Notes under the pieces: model-generated
Database searches by the model: none
Seen by the model: the letters and a program-made list of their open reading frames with translations, nothing else
Told to the model about the DNA's origin: nothing
Shown here: positions 48,088 through 60,701 of the stretch, in pieces
Numbering within the stretch: position 1 is the first letter of the stretch
Layout of the letters: each line of letters opens with the position of its first letter
DNA from: Crocodylus rhombifer
Taxonomy: Eukaryota; Chordata; Crocodylia; Crocodylidae
NCBI GenBank assembly: GCA_038503035.1
Contig: JAVSML010024271.1
Span: forward strand, 248,001 to 312,000
Direction of reading: 5' to 3'
Length of the DNA: 64,000 nt
Made by a program: the position numbers and the translations under genes

Positions 48088-49345
48088 ATATTAATTTAAA
48101 CTAGAAAAAACACCATCATACACATATTAATGTCATGTTGAGTTGCAGTTTATTTAGTACCCACACCCACACTCTGCTTGCTTCAGGCAGAAAAAGATCC
48201 TGGATTTTCTAACTATCAATTAGCCATAGGCTGTCATGATTTTTCCCCCCACTTGAACAATGTCCCCCCTTTTGAAGGTAAGTTTAAATCAAAAAGTATG
48301 TAGTATACAGATAGTGATTTGGGAATGAGGGTACATTTTTCCCTACCCAAACCAGTCACTCTGACCTGCCAAAGAACTTGCTAAATATCAGTATGACCAT
48401 TCACATGATGTGAAGCATTGGCACATGACCAGTTGTCTCCCTAGCAGTCACTACAACATCAAAGTTTCAGCTAAGTGAAGAGTCAATCCCTTTGTCAACA
48501 GAGTCCAAGGGGCTTCCAACTGACTCTACTAGTGATCCCCCAGATCTGCCATTCACTCTAAACTTGTGAATGTTTCTTTTCCTAGCCTATACAAAAAAGA
48601 ACCTTAGTGCCAGCCTTCTTCTTTGAGGACTTGCAGTATTTTTATTCAGCTCTACATATTAAATTGTAAATAACTAATCTGGTACAAAAATTTGACTTAA
48701 TGATGTCAATATTAACTACATACGTGCCTGTTTTTTCCCCAGGCATTTTTATGGGGGAGGTTTCAGTCACCTCTTCTGTATACTGTACAATGTCTACTCC
48801 CCCACAAAAAGTCTACAAAAGCCACTACCCTTAAACTCCTTCAAATCTGTCTAAAACCCATTTCCCAGGGATGCCTACAAAAAACTGACACATGAAAATG
48901 GCTAGACAAAATGTGGCTAAAGACCAGTAGTGTTTGCTATTCCATGGAAAAAAAAAATTGTATTTTAGATGGTCTTTCTTCCTCCTCCTCCTCTCATCAT
49001 TCATTTCACCCACCTATTTATATCTTTCCCTGTAAAATACAAAACTAAGCATCCTACTCCAGCTAAACAAAAATGGTTACTTACTATGCTATACTGTAAC
49101 TCTGTAGCAGGCAAACTGAGTTATGCTAAGGTTTTTCAGCCATAGTCTAGGCCTTCCCAGAACTAAGCAACAAAATTGAACAAAGCGCCTTCTGCGCTCT
49201 GAGAGATGCGAGTGCTGTGATTGGCATGCTAGGCGAGCATAGTGCCTATAAGGAATGTGGCTGGCACCAAGCTAGGGGATTTGTGTACCATACAAGGAAT
49301 ACTTGGCACTGAGCCAGGGGGCTGGACAATTTGGGACGAAAAAGT

Positions 49346-49353
49346 TATAAAAG
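49346..49353 (+). promoter_or_regulatory. TATA box of the solo LTR
   Basis: TATAAAAG lies about 240 bp into the LTR, where a U3 promoter is expected. Whether it is active cannot be read from the sequence. Confidence 0.55.
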
Positions 49354-49576
49354 TAATGAACAAAGGAACATATATGTTCCTTGCTATGACCTTGGGAGGA
49401 CAGACATGGCTGCTGGGTACCTGGTCGAACAGCGGGGAGCGAGAAACTAAGATCCCACACACCCAGCAAAGGACCCAAAGCCTGGTACCCCCAAAGGTCA
49501 CTACTGTAATGTCTAAGGAACCACTTGCCAGGTCGTATCATGGGGAGGAAACCTGTAATATTGCCTAAGGATTACT

Positions 49577-49582
49577 ATTAAA
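49577..49582 (+). promoter_or_regulatory. Polyadenylation signal of the solo LTR
   Basis: ATTAAA lies about 230 bp after the TATA box and is followed by a CA and a GT-containing stretch (TTGCTGTGTC), as in an R/U5 boundary. Confidence 0.5.
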
Positions 49583-50397
49583 GTTCACTTGATGCCACAT
49601 CAGACAAGTTGCTGTGTCAATCCTTGAAGGGCTCTGACAAAAAGAAATCCTACTGGTAACAACTCTGGGTCTTTAAGATGTTGTAATTAGTGTAGATCCC
49701 ACTGTGTATATGGGTATGTCCCTCAAATATATAAAGTTTGGTTGTTTGGAATGACCATGCTCATGCCCAAAAGCAGCATTTCTCAACCCATTCTCACCCA
49801 CCAACTGGAAGCAAAATATAACACAAGACAAACAAACAAATATTTAGTACTGTCAGAGCAGACCATAGACTACAAAAAGCATTTAGTGAGATAGCTGCCT
49901 TCTCCCGGTGCGTGAAATGCAGCTTAGGGAAAAACATAGGCAAACAGAATGAGTGGTCTGAGAGAAATTCAGACATCATTTAGAGGTGATGAGGTCTCCC
50001 GAGGTCTCAGTACCACTGTTGAACCATGGAATGAAATTTAAAGAGATATTATGGGTAACATAATGAATGAAGCACTAATTAAAGAGCTTGAAGAACTCAA
50101 CAAGTTTCACAAAAGTGTTCTTTAAACTCCATATTGACTGCATCAGGCCATTAAGATATTTTGATGCTCTTGAATATCAGAAACAATTGAAAACTATCAT
50201 CAAAATTTGATCAGGATTAACTATGATTGAATTGTGGGATAATCCATTATGGTTAGACCAGAGTAAATAATTCAGGATGGTTAGCATGCAAACCTGTTCA
50301 GATTCTGGGCTATGTTGGGCTTCCCTCATTTAAAAACATATTCATCTTACTGATAAAACAGAATCATTTCCTGCTTTGAACTAGGATCTCTTCAACA

Positions 50398-50939
50398 AAG
50401 GGATTGGCAACCTTTTGCAGTAGCAGAAGCACTTCTGAGTTTACCTCACAGTGCAGGCCACTTACAACCTGGCTAGGGCGGTATGCCCCAGTCTAGCTGG
50501 GACAGGCCTGGATTTCAGAGGCCAGCCCTGGCCAGCTGCTGAGAAGTATAATGGGCATCCCAAAATGCAGGGACACAGAACACAGTTTGGCCAGGAGTTG
50601 GAGCAGTGAGGAGCACCCTGCAGGCACCACTGCCTGCCCAGCATCCCATCTCAACCCTGTCAACTTGAGAAAGCAACTGGGGGGGTGGGGGGGCACATAC
50701 AACAGCATCCCAGATGAATGTACCAAGATTTCCCTATGGTCAGCCTGGTCCACGACTTCACAGCCCCCCCCAATGCTCCTGCTGCGTCTGGCAGCCAATC
50801 TGGTAAAATACCCGCTGCAAAAATACTACCAAAGCCCCCCATGGCTGAAATGCCACAGAAACTCCCTTGGCTCCATGGGCTAAATTAAATGGCTCCACAG
50901 ACTGTATCTGGCCCATGGATCATAGGTTGCTAACCCCTG
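50398..50939. mobile_element. hAT-like element with 8-bp target duplication
   Basis: The left end AAGGGATTGGCAACC pairs with the right end GGTTGCTAACCCCTG. Flanks CTTCAACA (50390-50397) and GTTTAACA (50940-50947) match at 6 of 8. The 542-bp element is GC-rich and non-coding. Confidence 0.7.
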
Positions 50940-51388
50940 GTTTAACATGTGACAAACAATTCTTTTCAACAGTATTCATCCAATCAGCGTTCCAACTATC
51001 AACTGTAGCGAAGCCAAGCCTTTATGAAATACCTGTTCCTGATTCTATGACAATAAATCTAGACAGTGTGGGAGCTTGAATGGGGGCTGTGAAAAACAGG
51101 TGGCAAGTCCATCTGCCAGATCCATCTCCATTCCTAGTTCCAGTAAAGAAGCCCAAGTAACAAATTCACCCAAAGAGCTCCTTAAGAAGTTGCTCTTCCC
51201 TTCAAAGGACAAGGCTTCCTTCTGGGTGAATGAAAAAGATGGTCCAGAGAAGTAGGGAAATAAAGAATATCTCCAAGAACGATCAGCAGCCCCACTCTGC
51301 TGATCATATCAGTGCCGAACATTGAGCCAGCAATGGAAGGGAAGGGGAGAGAGGATCTGTGAAGGCAAAGCTCAATGTTTAGAGAGAC

Positions 51389-51930
51389 TTTTTTTTTTTT
51401 TTTTTTTTAATCAGCAATACAAAATATGAAATAATCATTTATGTTAGAACTGGCAGAGACATGGTCTCCTTGTTTCTTCTAGCCTTCAGGACCTTGACAA
51501 CCTGTAGGTTTAGAGTCTTCCTTCCAATGTGACTGTGACATGCTTTCAGCAATATATTTCTGGATCTTGTGCTCAACATCCAACACAGAGTTCAGGGTCT
51601 CTACCCCAGACTGCTGCTGAGGACACAGTACCAATGTCTTCTGTCACAAGAAGCTTGACAGGCTCTGAATCTCTAGTGCAGAGAGCTGCTTTTCGCCACT
51701 TTCTTTGCCACTTTTCTCAACTGGACCCAGAGGTGCAGTTGAATTCTGTGGCACTCGCACACAATAGCCTCCTCAGTTCCAATCTGTACTCTCTCTGTCC
51801 TGGGATAAGATGTCATCTTCAAGGAAAACTCAATGGAGAGTGGTTGGATCCTTTCATCTCTCAAATTCTGGTTGCAAAGAGGAAGAGGAAAAACCCCCTA
51901 GAGAATTTATTGACATGGTATCCTTCCTTA
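51389..51930 (-). pseudogene. Possible processed retropseudogene of unidentified parent
   Basis: A run of 20 T (51389-51408) on the plus strand is a poly-A tail on the minus strand. Immediately upstream in that direction lies about 500 bp of mixed-composition, exon-like sequence with partial open frames (for example S-V-L-D-V-E-H-K-I-Q-K-Y-I-A-E in one frame) and no splice sites. I do not recognise the parent gene, no flanking duplication was found, and a LINE-tail or a simple T-run by chance is possible. Confidence 0.25.
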
Positions 51931-53125
51931 GGTTAAAAAAAAAAAAAAGACATCTTCTATGTTATTTTATTGGGGCACAAATCCAACAAAATGTTTTAAA
52001 CCTTGAGGCCTGTTGAGACTTTATCCTCATCCTCTTCCTACAGTTCTTTGTTTTTTGGAGGTAAAGGAACATCCAACTCAAAACACAAAAATGTCTTCCA
52101 GAACATAGGCTTGAAATACAGAGAAAGTGGTGAAGTAGATTGGAAACCATCCACATCCCATTTCGTTGCCAGAAGGGGGAGGGGATTGAGGCAAGGCTGC
52201 ATCTATGCTGCTTATGTTCTTGTGTGACAGCAAATGGCAGCATAGGAAACGTGAGTTTAATGCTTTTTTTTTAAATCAAGACAAATACAGTTGTTTAAAA
52301 CTGACAGCCTCACTTCAATGAAACAGAATGAGGTAACAAATAGCAAATGCCAATTGTTCAAGCAGCAGAATACAGCTGCTTTTAAAGGGTCCAGGACATA
52401 GAAAGATAAGACTACCACAATCCCAATAAGGGAGAAATACCAGAAATGAAAGATAAGATCAACCAGCAAGCCAGATAAGACTGTAATACACAGAGTGAAA
52501 GAAGATAAATAAAAGAAACACCCAATAGAAAAAAAAGTAAAATATTCACAGTGAAAAATAAAATGGGATGAGAATCTCTCACAATCTTAACACAAAGCTC
52601 TCAAATTTCCAGCAAGATGAGGTCTTACAAATTCACTGGCTATGATGACTTTACCTTCATGACTAAACATGGACAATCAGTTTTTTTAACGGTGAAGAGA
52701 AAAACACTTCATCTGATTCTAATGGAGCAAGAAACTAAGAATACATACGTGTTGCTTTCAAGGTACTTTCAAAAGTGCCACTAAGATGTACACTCCAACC
52801 ATCTGCTCTTACTGGCATGCTCCTTACACAGAAATGAGGCAGCAAAGCCTCTTGTCATTGCTCTCAAGATCTCTGTCCCTGACATTAAGAACAGTAGCAA
52901 GAAACACCCTGAGGGCAGCTTCACTGACTTATTCTGGGGTTTAGCATGTGCAAGAGAGGAGTGTGTTTTTGGTGGCACCCTCCGCAGCATTGTGGAAATG
53001 GTATAGATACACCTAAAAGACACCTTATAAGATGTCTGCCAACAAAACCAGAGGAAAACAATGCTGACACCTTTAATATTCCCAAGGCAAAAATGAAAGA
53101 ACAAGAAATCTAACACACACATATA

Positions 53126-53129
<4 letters not shown>

Positions 53130-53177
<48 letters not shown>
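53130..53177. repeat. (CA)n microsatellite
   Basis: About 23-24 CA units, preceded by an interrupted CA/TA stretch from 53112. Confidence 0.95.
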
Positions 53178-53178
<1 letters not shown>

Positions 53179-53404
53179 ATGACCAGTCTCTTGTTATTTT
53201 GTTTAGTTTTTAAATGCAATTTAAAGCCTGGAATTAAACTCTGTTGTCTACACCTTACAAAAACCAAAAATGGTCATCTGAAATAATTAGCATTTTAAAA
53301 AAGGTAAAACCCTTAAGTTACTTCTACATGAACATTTCTGCAGTTTAAAAATAAAGCACTGAAAAGAATTCTTTATTTTATTATAGAGATATATTCACTC
53401 ACAT

Positions 53405-53745
53405 ACCACATGCACCTCTTCCCTCGAAAATTAGCCCTCCAAAAATAAGGATGCTTCTGCTCCAGAATGGAGGCAGGGGGTGCTGGAATAGATGGAGTCA
53501 CATTGCCTTCCCAGCACTGCAGGAGGAGTGGAGTCCAGTTACCATCACTCAGCAGCTGCTGCAGTAGGGTTCAACTCCTAGCCGTGCAGTGGCAGGCAGA
53601 GGGTGAATGATGCTGATAACAGGACTCCACCCCTCCAGCATGTGGCCAGCATTCAGCCATGGTAAGTCCGTGCTATGGCAAGTAAGATTCTGAAAAACAC
53701 CTTTCTTCATCCTGCCTTCCCAAAACAAGATGCGTGTCTTATTAC
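53405..53745. mobile_element. Possible MITE or GC-rich non-autonomous element
   Basis: The left edge CACATGCACCTCTTCCC, then CCAAAAATAAGGATGC, and the right edge CCCAAAACAAGATGCGTG are partly inverted. A similar phrase (AATATGCACCTTGTTTTTG) occurs alone at 25186. The ends are approximate. Confidence 0.35.
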
Positions 53746-53784
53746 ATAAAAATACTGTGACATCATAGGAAAATATGGCTGAAA

Positions 53785-54090
53785 AAGCTCTCTCATGATG
53801 TCATCTAGCCCATTCACCTGATCAAGACACGATCATCCTTGACTAAACCATCCCAGCCAAGTGTCTGTCCAACCTGCTCTTAAAAATTTCCAGGGACAAA
53901 GACTTCACAACTCTCTAGGTAGCTTGCCTCAATGCTGGACCACCCTGAGTCAGAAAGTTCCTCCTAATCTTCAACCTAAATTTCCTCAACTGGGGGAATT
54001 CTTCCTGTTTATTCAATTCTTCCTAAAAAAATCAGTGTGACTCAGCCCACAAACACCTTCATAACTAAAACTCCCAGTGGATGCAGAACG
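53785..54090 (-). mobile_element. CR1 LINE 3' end fragment, minus strand
   Basis: On the plus strand: GATGTCATCTAGCCCATTCA, CCAAGTGTCTGTCCAACCTG, CTCTTAAAAATTTCCAGGGA and GTTCCTCCTAATCTTCAACCT. These are the order and wording of CR1 3' terminal sequence in reverse complement. Only the tail remains. Confidence 0.7.
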
Positions 54091-54794
54091 ATGCAGAAAA
54101 GAATTATTAATGGGTATGTTGCTATCACATGTAACATCCAGCTACACACAGGCATGGCCATAACTGTGAATAGTTCAGTTTCTCATTGCAACATGTCACT
54201 GCAAACTTAATCTCTCAGGAAAGCAATTAGACACCACACTGCTCAGTACCTGTGACATCTAAAACTTGTAACAAGTAATGGAATTTTAAAGCTGGAGTAT
54301 AACCCTGAGTCTTTCTTACAAGGCTTAAAATTATTTACATTTACGGAGATGCATCTGATTTTAAGGGAGAAGCAAATTTTGTTTGGTACTAGCTTTTACT
54401 GGACAAATAAAAGGTCCTACTTCATCATTAAAGATAGTTGAACACAGAATGCCAAAGGAAGGCCTGGATATGACTGTGATGGGTAGCAACTGCTCATTGA
54501 TAAACTGGTATTACATTTTTTTCCACAAAATCTGATGATTTTTTGGTCACATGGCAGAAACTTCAGAAAACTTTAAAAACAAAATGCCTATATATTTATA
54601 GACCTTTAAAGGGCACAACTATTTATAGGACTTTTCTTTTATGTATATTATGTGGTCTCATTTTTGCCTATCGAAGATGCTGCCTGAACTTACTTTAGGT
54701 GGATTATACATCTCTCTACATTTGTTATCTTGTTTTTTAATTATTTTCCCCGAAGCTTGTTGCTTATGCTGAAAAGTGTTGTACTATATTGTCA

Positions 54795-54900
54795 GAGTAC
54801 CTGAAGAAGGGTGATTGCACCCAAAAGCTTGCAAAGAACTTTTTTCCAACTACTCAGCTGGTCTATTAAAAGATATTACATCTATCCAAAGAACCTTCCC
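54795..54900 (+). repeat. Interspersed-repeat tail with hammerhead-ribozyme-like core
   Basis: CCTGAAGAAGGGTG, ATTG, CACCC, AAAAGCTTGC at 54800-54832 fits the hammerhead core order C-U-G-A-N-G-A, stem II (GGGTG/CACCC), then G-A-A-A with the G changed to A. It is followed by the repeat-tail phrase GGTCTATTAAAAGATATTAC, which occurs head-to-head at 7811-7906. Such cores are known in the terminal repeats of Penelope-like elements. The assignment is tentative. Confidence 0.45.
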
Positions 54901-54934
54901 TGCATAAATGCTTATGATTTTTTTTAATTAGGCT

Positions 54935-55455
54935 GGCTCCACAGTACAAAGTTCTGCCTATCTAGCTATGTCAGGCAGGAGTGTAAATCAAATTTACCTA
55001 CCATTGATCACATAGCTCTGCCAATAAAAGCCCTAGTACAGATGCTGCTATGCCAACAAAAGGATGTTTTTGTCTGTGGAGCAGTGCTGCCCGTGGGTCT
55101 TGGCGTGGCTGGCCCTATGTACAACACAGGGCACCTGTTCTAGTTCACTACCCAGAGCAGCCATGAGTAGCACAGCCCCAGCGTGGCTCCATGCTCTCCC
55201 CAAAGTGGGTCATGCTGTACAACCCTGTGGGCATAGTCTGGTGGCAGCAGCAACAACCCGGGAATGTAGGGCTGGTTTGTGGGTCCAGTGTGGTTTGTGG
55301 ACCTTGAGCCAGATTAATTTGACACCCCTGAGCTATGCAGGCAAAATTAATCCCTCCATTGCCATATGCTACATCTCCACTAGGAGGCTCTGCTGACATA
55401 AATGTACCAGGAAAATTGTAGCAGCGGGGGGCTCAATAATGTAGACAAACTTGTG
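54935..55455. mobile_element. Probable MITE with a nested GC-rich insertion
   Basis: The outer halves contain ATAGCTCTGCCAATAAAAGC (left) and GAGCTATGCAGGCAAAATTA (right), plus CTATGCCAACAAAAGG, typical of a reptile MITE rich in 'AGCTATGCCGGCAAAA' motifs. About 55080-55328 is a distinct GC-rich block ending AATTTGACACCCCTG, an hAT-like 3' end, probably nested. Confidence 0.4.
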
Positions 55456-58400
55456 CAGCATTCAACAAGAAATAGACCAACATGGAATAAGGTTGAGAAG
55501 GATGTTCGTTTCTGTGATTAACAGAGGTTCAGTTTTCCAGTCCTTCAATACAGAGCGTAAACCTGTCCATCCTGTTTTCATCAAAAACATAAGAACTACA
55601 ATTAGATACCTTGCATAGGTCTCTAGCCATAGGTCACTGGTACACAAAGTGAAATAGTTTAAAATTCATCTGAAAGCGACCCATTTCATCTCTTCTAAAA
55701 TAAAATACAAAATCATCACTCTCAGACTGAAAGCTGGGTATTTATCACCTATGACTTTCCAATATTTAAAATTATACTGGAAAGAACATAGAAAGATTTT
55801 AGAAAACTGTAGCATTGTGGTAATTCCTGAGAAACAGAAAATGTATGCCCACAATAAACAAAACTGAAACGGTCCAAAATAAGTAAAGTGAAAGAGTAAA
55901 CAAATAGAAAATGATGAAAAGCTAATGAGATTGTTAGGATTTAATTGTTTCTTTAATAATAAGGCTGTTTGGTAACAAAGGTTAAGAAAACTTGGGTTTA
56001 AAAACATACAATTATCTTTATAATGATGTTCTAATACATCATTACAATGCCAATTTAGTTGCTTTTAAAATCTCTCTCAACATTTCTATTACAAATCATC
56101 TCCTTGTATGCACATTCTGGATATATACAAAAGAAAGACCTTAGCTGTCAAGCAGAGGACCTATCTGCAGAAATCTCTGAAAAGACTTAATTGAAATCAG
56201 AGCTGACACTGTGATCCCTGCAATCTTAGTATGGCCCTAAGCCGAAACTCTTGTTCTGGCTGACCATGCAGCCCATGTCACAATGCATTAGCTTCAGATA
56301 ACACTCAGCCAACAGTGAAGTGTCTTGTCCTTCTGCGCTTGCCTACGGCCAGAGCTTTCTCTCATTCGAGCCAACTTCGTTGGGCACTCCAAAACTTTTA
56401 CAACTAGCTTTGGACACTGACTGACTATGACTGGGACTCCATGGGATCACCAGCTACACAGAATCATGAGTATAGGTATCTTTCTAGTGACATCTAGACA
56501 CCGTACTGGTGATAATAATTTTTATAATTTCACCGTTATAAAATTACAATAGCACAAAGTGAATACCGAAATGTGTTCCCTAAGGACTGCTAACATTCTT
56601 CACCCAGTATTACAAATTTTCTCCTATTTCTGCATTAGAAGTTATATTTATATATGTTTACAATTATACAAAGCTCATAATCTATTTTCAAAACTAAGGA
56701 ACTACATAGTAATGATGAGTAAAAATCAATCATTCCACAGATGTAAGAAATTACTTACTAATCACTACAAACCATATGTATGATAATTTTACCTTGCTAA
56801 ATATAATTATATAATTTCACTGTTTTTTGTTTGTTTTTTACTGTAAATTAACAATAAAAAGCCCTCTGCTAAAATGACACAACCCATTTGTCTACAGCCA
56901 CTCAGACTTGTTTGGCCTAGGCTTGCCTCATGGAACAACTTAGCTATTAGATTTTAAGACTCTTGATTTAATCAATAACTTCTTGACAAACTGTCAAAAT
57001 AGAGAGGACTATAATTCAAAATTCATTTTACCAAAGCATCTAAAGTATATCTAAAAAAAGATTTAGAAGGATATGAGACAGCTAATCAAAAGTAGTTCTC
57101 AAATACAATACAATACATCAGTGATGTACAATGTTAACAAAATAAAACTAATGCAACCATCATTTGGCTCCCCCAGCTCTTGGCTAGATAGGAAAAGTCT
57201 TCTCCAATGTGTGTATTATCTGCAAAAGGTCTTTGCTTGGGCATGAAGTAAAACAACCAAATTTAACACTAGTATGACCCCACTGCTATTAAAAATATAG
57301 TTATTAATAAATATTAACTTACTAAAACATATTCACTTATTTCAACATACTTAACAGGAATAATTAAAAAACCTCACAAAAATAGCCCCAGTTCAGTGAT
57401 TTCAAATCTGTTGGCATTATTCTACCAAACTACTGCTGACATCTTACAATCCATGGCTAACCTCAGTGGATATTCACTGAGAAATGTAGAAATATAAAAA
57501 TTCAGCTATATATAAATAAGCAAATGGCCCAGTGCCACAGACAAATGAATGAGTTTACTAGTAAACATGCCCCAGAAGGAGAAGGCCTTAGATTTTCCTC
57601 TCTTTACAGTTTCAAAATAGAGTCCATCTTAAAATACTGTACTAGATGACAGTAGAAAAGATACTCTCTACCTCCCAAACTCAACCAATTAAAGGAACAG
57701 CTCAGAAAAGATTTGGAGATGAGTTATCAAGGAGGCATTAAGTGACATTAGTTAAGTGTCTATCACCATTCCCAACCCAAATCTCTTTACTTTAAATATT
57801 AGTCTTTACTCTAAATAGAATGAGAATAGTAAAATGGCAATGCTGCACCTCCATTCACTATTCTGCTAGTTCAGTCAGGAACAACAGATCCCTGGCTTTA
57901 GGGCTACGACTGAAAAAAGTGATGGAGACAGCAGCACAAGATGCTTTTCTTACCAGAGATTCCTCTCCCAATGCACAACAGCTATCACAACAGAGTTCCT
58001 GTAGTTACATGTCTGTCCCTCCTACCTCCTAAAAATCCCACCACCAGTTCCCTAAGCACATTGTATGACAGGAGCTTACCTGCCTCCCAACATCCATTTA
58101 CCCCATAAAAGTTCTCTGCCATGCTATAAACTCCATAAGTCTAAAATTTCTCATGCACTAGTTGTTCCAGCACCACCCCTATGAGCCATCCCCTATTTCT
58201 CAGACTTGAGAAAGAGCCCACCTGACCCAGCCAGAGCTGCTATAGTTTCTGCATCCTTCTAATCTACCCCACAAAGTGATTACATTTATAGTCATGTGCA
58301 AATTATCTGGAAATATACAAACCAGATCAAGAGTTCAGGAAACAAAACTCAGTAATTATGAATAATAATCAGGATTGTAAAATCACATATTTCCTACATT

Positions 58401-59224
58401 AAAATTGACTTATTTTATTTACATTTAACAAGCATCTCAATATTGAGAAGATTTGTGTCTTCACAGAACATAAGTGCATTATAGAAGCTGCTGGGAAACG
58501 CACATGGAGGAGCACAAGAGTTAGTTTGTAATTGTGTAAATGCCCTAATGGTTTCTTTGCAAATGATCAGCTCTAACCTTAGCACTGCTGCCATTTAACC
58601 TACTGTCTCAAAAATCAGAATTATTGTGGTCAGTTCACACTTTTCAATGCTGTTTCAGGCGTTCTGTGGAATCAGAACACAATGCTGTATTGGTCTAAAA
58701 TTTCCAATGTTTTCTTTGCAACTATTAAATTAAATATAAAGTATAGAAGTGACAGCAACTGTGAATTATACATGTGTAAGTTTTTCCAGGGGATTTGGCA
58801 GATAAACTATGCAGCAAGGTCTAAAATTGATCCCAAGAACCCTAGACAGATTTTTATATATTAATACTTCCTTGACAACCTGGCAGAAAACTGTAAAGAA
58901 CTCACTGTCTTCATGAGGCACAACTTCACCACAAAGAAAAATTTAGGCAAAGTGCTAAACTGAGCAGTTATTAATCAATATGCACAGTTGTAACATAACT
59001 TTACAACTGTGCTATGAAAGATTTTTCAAATTCTTTCTTTTATTATTGAAAATAATGTTTTATCCTGAATTTTGTTTACCCCATCAGGTTGTGGGGTAAC
59101 AAAAAAAATGTAACTTAACATAAGACTTGGCAACTGCCGGGAGTCATGACAACTTTGGGCTTGTCACATGGACACTTAGTATGTGTTTTATCTGAAAGTA
59201 TAGTAAACATTATTATGATGCATT

Positions 59225-59990
59225 AAAGTTAGAAGATGATCTGAGCAACCACACAGTACTGCTTACTACGATCTCGCTCTGCTCTGGACAGGGCTGGAGC
59301 CTGGTGTCTCCCCCTTGTCCCACCTGCTGGATATATTAGAAATATTACAAGCAAGGAACATGAAGTAGTAACTAATATGAAAGCTAAAGAAGTAACCCCC
59401 TCAGCTAAGTGGCAGCCACAAGGAAGGATGATCTGAGTGGCAGCCCACAGCCACTGCCTCACTGAACTGCACCACAGAAGCCATCTTAAAAGCACTGAGT
59501 CTTCCTCTCCTGGGGTCAGAGGAAGAAATGTCCACAACGCTCATGCAGACTATCAGCTGCATGCACTCAGAGCAGGAACATAGTGATGCAGGGTAGGTAG
59601 GGCAAGCGCCATTCCCACAGGGAGGCTCTGGCTCATCCCATGAGCCTGACAGCGACAGACCCTTTAGATTATCAAGCCCAACCCCACCCATGCCTCTGCC
59701 CCCATCCCCATCCAGAGATTGACCCCAGGTACAGAGTGCTGCAGCTTGCATGTCTACCCATAAGGAGATGAAACCCCCCTGGCCTGGAGGCTGTGTCTTC
59801 CCCACCACTGCCCAGGCCAGCAGTGCCCTGCCCCTTGCATGCCAGGCGTCAGCTGGGTCTCTGCCCCTGCAGCGAGTAGAGGGAAGCACCGGAAGCCAAG
59901 TCCAGGACAGGGTGCCACTCCTGCCACTGGATCCTACTGGTGCCAGGATGACGACAAATTGTTCATATTATTTCTCTGAAGAGGTTAGAC
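59225..59990. other. Unassigned moderately GC-rich block before the CR1
   Basis: Composition differs from the AT-rich intron on its left. I find no recognisable protein domain in any frame, no clear terminal repeats and no CR1 ORF1 similarity. It could be another decayed transposon. Confidence 0.3.
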
Positions 59991-60002
59991 AATAAATGAA
60001 TG

Positions 60003-60701
60003 CATGCTATCAAGAGCTATAGGCTGTACAGGATGGACAGGTCAGGGAGGAAAGGCGGGGGTGTGGCGCTCTACATTAAGGAGGAATACACATCCTCACA
60101 AGGTAGCACAGAGTCGGAGGAGGAGCACACAGAAGTGCTCTGGGTTAGAATACAAGGCAGTCAAGGGGAAAGGGACTTAATGGTGGGGGTCTACTACAGA
60201 CCACCCAACCAAGGGGAAGAGCTAGACCAGGAATTCTTAAGTCAGCTCACGGAAGTAGTTAGGTCAAAGGACGTGGTCATCATGGGTGACCCGAACTTTC
60301 CAGACATCTGCTGGGAAGAGCAGTCAGCCAGGTCTGACCATTCACGTAGGTTCCTAGCCCAAATGCAGGACATCCATTTAACCCAGGACGTGCACAGCCC
60401 CACCAGGGGAGACGCCTTGTTGGACCTGGTGCTGGCCACAGGTGACGAACTGGTGAGGGGGCTGCGGGTGCTCGACCACCTGGGCGACAGTGATCATCAC
60501 CTGCTGGAATTCACCATCCAGCGCAAGGTGGCAAAGGCCCGCAGCAAGGCAACAGCCCTAGATTTCAGGAGGGCAGACTTCAGTGAGCTAAGGAGAATAG
60601 TCAGGGAAGCACTAAAGTCCCGGAGGGGAGGGGAGGGGAGCCAGGTGTCCAAGAGTGGTTGCTCTTTAAGGAGACGATCCTCCAAACCCAAAGGGGGGTA
60701 A
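60003..60701 (+). pseudogene. CR1 ORF2, endonuclease (APE-type) part
   Basis: The reading frame begins inside the endonuclease: Y-R-L-Y-R-M-D-R-S-G-R-K-G-G-G-V-A-L-Y-I-K, then MVGVYYRPPNQG, VVIMGDPNFPDICW and GDSDHHLLEF. The last two are the D-x-N and S-D-H catalytic motifs of APE-type endonucleases, which nick target DNA for reverse transcription. The usual GDFN is GDPN here, with D and N retained. The start is a truncation point, not a true start codon. The frame leaves the consensus at a GGGGA repeat (about 60623-60641) and ends in an artificial stop at 60701, while CR1 coding continues in another frame. Confidence 0.85.

Larger units (their letters stand above)
49103..49661 (+). mobile_element. 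Solo LTR of an endogenous retrovirus or LTR retrotransposon
   Basis: The 559-bp unit starts TGTAGCAGGC and ends GGTAACA (5'-TG...CA-3'). It is flanked by ACTC (49099-49102) and ACTC (49662-49665), a 4-bp target duplication. It contains a TATA box and a polyadenylation signal in the right order and spacing for U3-R-U5. No internal gag, pol or env sequence adjoins it, so the rest was removed by LTR-LTR recombination. Confidence 0.7.

Noticed and set aside
49773..50030. hAT-like left end CAGCATTTCTCAACCC
   Set aside because: The partner end is not convincing (a weak TTGAACC near 50020).
59401..59889. 162-codon minus-strand open frame before the CR1
   Set aside because: No recognisable motif or plausible start. 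Composition is that of a decayed GC-rich repeat.
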